Position numbers and translations under genes: made by a program. Below are positions 19,712 to 22,275 of a DNA stretch of 22,275 nt, piece after piece. The stretch lies in the IMG/VR virus record IMGVR_UViG_3300035698_000863, positions 1-22,275 of that record; one strand, 5' to 3'. This DNA comes from a virus. How positions within the stretch are numbered: the stretch's first letter is position 1; the number at the start of each line of letters is the position of its first letter. The notes below the pieces were generated by a model, which did no database searches, was not told the origin of the DNA, and saw only the letters and a program-made list of their open reading frames with translations.

Positions 19712-20809
19712 TTATCTTATAATATCTATATTACTGTCCTTAGTCCAAATTTCAAGTTCATTCCTTAACCGACCATCTTCTTTGATATTATTAAATCTTT
19801 TTGTGGCAAGTTTTCTCCACCATTCTATAAGTTCTATATCATTGTACCTGTCAAAGTTAGGTGCTTTAACAATCTTATCTGTCTTACCGTTTACTATGTC
19901 GATATAGTTTTCAATACCATAGTTCGATACGTAATACCTTTTACGTTCTGTTAACTTCTTAGCATTGGTAATTGTGTCTTTAAACTTTTGTAAATCATTA
20001 CCATCTAAAGTCTTTTTAATTAAACCTTGTATTGCAGTTGTGATTTTTAATTTTCTACTAGAGGCATCCTCTTTAATGAATACACCGATTTTGTCTTCTA
20101 CATAATTAAGTAATTCTTTAAATGGTTTTCCGTGTATCATAGGAATAAAATCACTATCAGTTAACCCTCTATTTTTTAACATAGGTTTCATACCATCATA
20201 TTGACTAGCAGCTTTACTGTTACCAAATAAACTTGTGGTTTCAAACATACACAGGTTCATATCATATTTATTATTTAATTTTTCCCTAACTGAATGTGAA
20301 CAACACAAAGCAGCTAGTAGTTTACCACCAAGATAATTGAAACCAAAAGGTTGTGATGGTACTATTACAAATCCCATAATAGCAGTCTTGTTGAATACTT
20401 TTAAATCAGGTACATTTCCTAATAATACATTTCTTGGTCGCATATTAATAACAGGAGAACCAAATCTCATAAAACCAACATACGTATTTGTATTCTTTTC
20501 CTTTACTGCCAACTTTAAACTTTTACCAGGAATACTTACCATATTACTATGACTTGATATCATATTAATACAAGTGTCCCACGTATGGTTATCTAGTTCA
20601 GCAACTTCTAAATCCATATCTTCTGGCAACATAGTAAAGTCATTAAATAGTTCTGTTTCTAATCCCATACCAGGAAGTGAAGTTGGTATAGATTCAATTT
20701 GAGCCATTTTCTGATCTCTCATATATTCATCTATACGAGTGAATTGATCAAAATAATTTGAAAATACATTAGCACAATATTGTGCTTCTTCTCTACTTAG
20801 GGTCTTCAT
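19712..20809 (-). CDS. conserved phage protein, possibly DUF4338-like
   Basis: A 365-residue protein just after a strong sigma-70 promoter. The core has VGFMRFGSPVINMRPRN (111-127), FNKTAIMGFVIVPSQPFGFN (139-158), YLGGKLLAALCCSHSVRE, CMFETTSLFGNSKAASQYDG, and later WWRKLATKRFNNIKEDG. The order of strands (initial 'GS', then 'ilP..pf.fnyLg.kLL.al', then 'l.ETtsl.G.s....y') resembles DUF4338, the fold of DruA in the Druantia defence system, but the match is distant and by eye only. In phages such a protein could be a nucleic-acid enzyme made early. It is flanked by the adenine methyltransferase and SpeD. Unknown function is the safe call. Confidence 0.65.
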   Translation of the reverse strand: MKTLSREEAQYCANVFSNYFDQFTRIDEYMRDQKMAQIESIPTSLPGMGLETELFNDFTMLPEDMDLEVAELDNHTWDTCINMISSHSNMVSIPGKSLKLAVKEKNTNTYVGFMRFGSPVINMRPRNVLLGNVPDLKVFNKTAIMGFVIVPSQPFGFNYLGGKLLAALCCSHSVREKLNNKYDMNLCMFETTSLFGNSKAASQYDGMKPMLKNRGLTDSDFIPMIHGKPFKELLNYVEDKIGVFIKEDASSRKLKITTAIQGLIKKTLDGNDLQKFKDTITNAKKLTERKRYYVSNYGIENYIDIVNGKTDKIVKAPNFDRYNDIELIEWWRKLATKRFNNIKEDGRLRNELEIWTKDSNIDIIR

Positions 20810-20850
20810 TATTCCACATCCATAACATAATTACTGGTATCAATACTAAT

Positions 20851-20879
20851 ACTATACTACATATTAAACTTAATGTCAA
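20851..20879 (-). promoter_or_regulatory. strong sigma-70 promoter upstream of the 365-aa gene
   Basis: TTGACA (20879-20874), 17-base spacer, TATAGT (20856-20851) on the minus strand, in the 75-base gap after the methyltransferase gene and about 42 bases before ATG 20809. It matches host sigma-70 promoters closely and carries the same AGC-TTGACA context as the uvsX promoter. Confidence 0.8.
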
Positions 20880-20884
20880 GCTCA

Positions 20885-21436
20885 TTATTTAAACTTATCT
20901 GTTTGATTTCCCCAGCTGTCCCAACCAGGTCTTTTTGTTCTGGCAAACAACTCAATATAGGGGCCCTCCACCAATCTTTCAATTCTATTATACATCTGGT
21001 CTGGTTTTCTGGAGTGTTCTCTACGTTTAGATACAACTAGTTGTTGCACGTCTTTATTGATTCGTTTTGGTTTACCTTTTGTAGCAAGTAAACACATTTC
21101 AGGATTGGCTCGTGTCCAATAACCCATTCCTGTAAAATAATCAGGATTAGTTTTGTTCATTTTTACCCAAGTAAAGGCAACTGTCTTATAGGTAAAACCC
21201 CAGCCTTCTATAACTTCAAATGCTTTTTTAAGAAATGGGTCTGTAACCCACATTAAGAGAGTTGAATTGTCCTCAGCAATTCGCTCAACAGGTAAAGAAA
21301 CAATGTCACTAAGACCAAGGCACTGATAATGCTTAGTAGCGTTTCTTCCTTGTCCTTTTTGCGAATATGATTTAAAATACCACGGAGGATCAGCATAAAT
21401 TACTTTATATTTTTTGTTACTAATATTTATGTCCAT
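20885..21436 (-). CDS. MT-A70-type DNA N6-adenine methyltransferase
   Basis: A 183-residue methyltransferase of the MT-A70 superfamily, transferring methyl from SAM to the N6 of adenine. Motif IV is VIYADPPWYFKSY (12-24, catalytic D-P-P-W at 16-19). LLMWVTDPFLKKAFEVIEGW (60-79), TWVKMNK (89-95) and GMGYWTRANPEMCLLATKGK (103-122) follow, with the R-x-N-x-E binding string. REHSRKPDQMYNRIERLVEG (139-158) and YIELFARTKRPGWDSWGNQ (160-178) close the fold. The protein is short, as usual for phage members, and has no target-recognition domain or restriction partner next to it. Likely role: protecting phage DNA from host restriction or marking replicated DNA. It follows gp43 with a weak terminator between. 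Confidence 0.88.
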   Translation of the reverse strand: MDINISNKKYKVIYADPPWYFKSYSQKGQGRNATKHYQCLGLSDIVSLPVERIAEDNSTLLMWVTDPFLKKAFEVIEGWGFTYKTVAFTWVKMNKTNPDYFTGMGYWTRANPEMCLLATKGKPKRINKDVQQLVVSKRREHSRKPDQMYNRIERLVEGPYIELFARTKRPGWDSWGNQTDKFK

Positions 21437-21442
21437 AATTAA

Positions 21443-21469
21443 AAAATTGATATGTTAATTAATCATATC
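21443..21469 (-). terminator. AT-rich hairpin with T tract after gene 43
   Basis: On the minus strand GATATG (21469-21464) and CATATC (21454-21449) form a 6-bp stem around ATTAATTAA, followed by AATTTTTT, ten bases after the polymerase stop. The layout is that of an intrinsic terminator but the stem has only two G-C pairs, so it may be weak. Confidence 0.35.
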
Positions 21470-21478
21470 TAATATACT

Positions 21479-22275
21479 CTAAAAGAATGCCTCCAAATTT
21501 GCTTTAGGTTCGTGTTCCCATCCAATAGCTTGTAATATAAATCTCATTGGATCAAGGAATGTTTTTTGGAACTGTGTTTCATAATCTATATATTGTTGTA
21601 ATTTAAACTCTTTGGGTAATACTGTAATATAACTGATTACATCAAACTTAAATGGATTAGCTTCTATCAATTTTAAAAATTTAATTTTATCACCTTCTTG
21701 TATGTAGGGGTATTTATTTTGCAACTTAAATTGTTTTATTTGATGATTATAAATCAAAGCACCTTTCACGTGTATTGGCGTTCCCTTAATACAGATATTA
21801 TTACTGTCTTTATATTTTTTCATATTATTGCAAGACCTAGGAAAGGATATCTGTTCAGCCGACATATTGAAAAACTTGGTTTTAAAGTCTGCAATAAACG
21901 TATGCAAATCGCCTTCTGTTTTGTTCATTATAATATTAATAGCTTCTTTAATTTTACCTCTACAAACTTTTGGTGTGGAAGATTTAACAGCTTCAATACC
22001 CATAATCTTTAATTTAGATTTAGAAAGTCTAACCCCTTCTTCATCTAAGACATTTAACATATATCTTTTCTTAGCAACCCATATGCCTTTATTGGCAATT
22101 ACTTCTCGTTTCATAACCATACAATTTTTAAAAGCATTTGTATAATCGGATAATTCATCAAAACATTTCTCTAGGAATGGTTCAATTCTGCTATCAACAA
22201 CCTTATCTATAAAATTACATATTTGGTCATTTGTTTTACCCTTACAAGTTTTTTCTACTAACTTATCAAGTGTTA
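21479..22275 (-). CDS. 43: DNA polymerase gp43, C-terminal part (family B)
   Basis: The last 264 residues of a family B DNA polymerase of T4 gp43/RB69 type; the frame is open past the right window edge, so the internal ATG at 22120 is not the start. The visible part covers the thumb and palm end: MKREVIANKGIWVAKKRYML (DREAI..-K-x-x-Y-motif, KKRY conserved), LKIMGIEAVKSSTPK (matching the RB69 'LKIMGMETQQSSTPK' block), FHIR-equivalent IHVKGALIYN, and the C-terminal FQKTFLDPMRFILQAIG-type segment ending WEHEPKANLEAFF, a probable sliding-clamp contact peptide similar to the T4 tail KASLFDMF. Polymerase and exonuclease catalytic aspartates lie outside the window. It opens the replication block shown here. 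Confidence 0.93.
   Translation of the reverse strand, partial: TLDKLVEKTCKGKTNDQICNFIDKVVDSRIEPFLEKCFDELSDYTNAFKNCMVMKREVIANKGIWVAKKRYMLNVLDEEGVRLSKSKLKIMGIEAVKSSTPKVCRGKIKEAINIIMNKTEGDLHTFIADFKTKFFNMSAEQISFPRSCNNMKKYKDSNNICIKGTPIHVKGALIYNHQIKQFKLQNKYPYIQEGDKIKFLKLIEANPFKFDVISYITVLPKEFKLQQYIDYETQFQKTFLDPMRFILQAIGWEHEPKANLEAFF

Noticed and set aside
1-22275. tRNA genes, rRNA genes, CRISPR arrays, insertion sequences
   Set aside because: I saw no cloverleaf-like segment, regularly spaced repeat or transposase; gaps between genes are too short (about 120 bases at most) to hold most of these.

Overview
The window is an AT-rich piece of a T4-like myovirus genome. Every supportable gene lies on the minus strand, so transcription runs from right to left. 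The replication core at the right (DNA polymerase gp43 C-terminus, UvsX recombinase, gp41 helicase), the T4-type late promoters (TATAAATA), and many proteins of kinds I associate with marine T4-like phages point to a phage of a marine bacterium. The low GC and the absence of photosynthesis genes suggest a SAR11-type host rather than a typical cyanobacterium, but this is inference.

Right block (about 14.5-22.3 kb), early/replication: partial gp43, an MT-A70 adenine methyltransferase, a possible DUF4338-like protein, a SpeD-family pyruvoyl decarboxylase, UvsX, a small protein, gp41, a 2OG-Fe(II) oxygenase, a small basic protein and a 360-aa protein of unknown function. Two near-perfect sigma-70 promoters (TTGACA, 17 bp, TATAGT or TATGAT) lie upstream of the DUF4338-like gene and uvsX. 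A weaker one lies upstream of the 360-aa gene.

Middle block (about 4.9-14.5 kb): a late promoter sits just ahead of a short GIY-YIG endonuclease gene. Then come a DUF6267-like protein whose 5' end is cut by an in-frame TGA, a small coiled-coil protein, an adenylate kinase, a second P-loop kinase, a 788-aa double nucleotidyltransferase fusion, a DUF5872-like protein, a cupin-like protein, three large charged phage proteins and a HAD-type nucleotidase. Most junctions are ATGA or TAATG overlaps, so this looks like one translationally coupled late operon.

Left block (1-4.8 kb): a second late promoter leads into two virion-type proteins with a hairpin between them. A row of small conserved proteins follows, then a putative lysis-related set (DUF1353-like membrane protein, 34-aa membrane peptide, spanin-like coiled coil). 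A third late promoter drives a gene running off the left edge.

The two most interesting signals are in the late blocks. First, many late proteins, including enzymes, share a short N-terminal motif (M-K-x-F-x-x-[FIH]-[FIL]-x-E) very like the T4 capsid-targeting sequence. This suggests the enzymes are packaged in the head and ejected into the host. Second, the DUF6267-like gene carries a 9-nt insertion that places TGA directly after a Leu codon; a matching Leu codon follows 6 nt later, and jumping between them restores the expected protein. This lies next to a homing endonuclease, as in T4 gene 60 bypassing.

No tRNA, rRNA or CRISPR array was seen, and no intergenic stretch exceeds about 120 bases.
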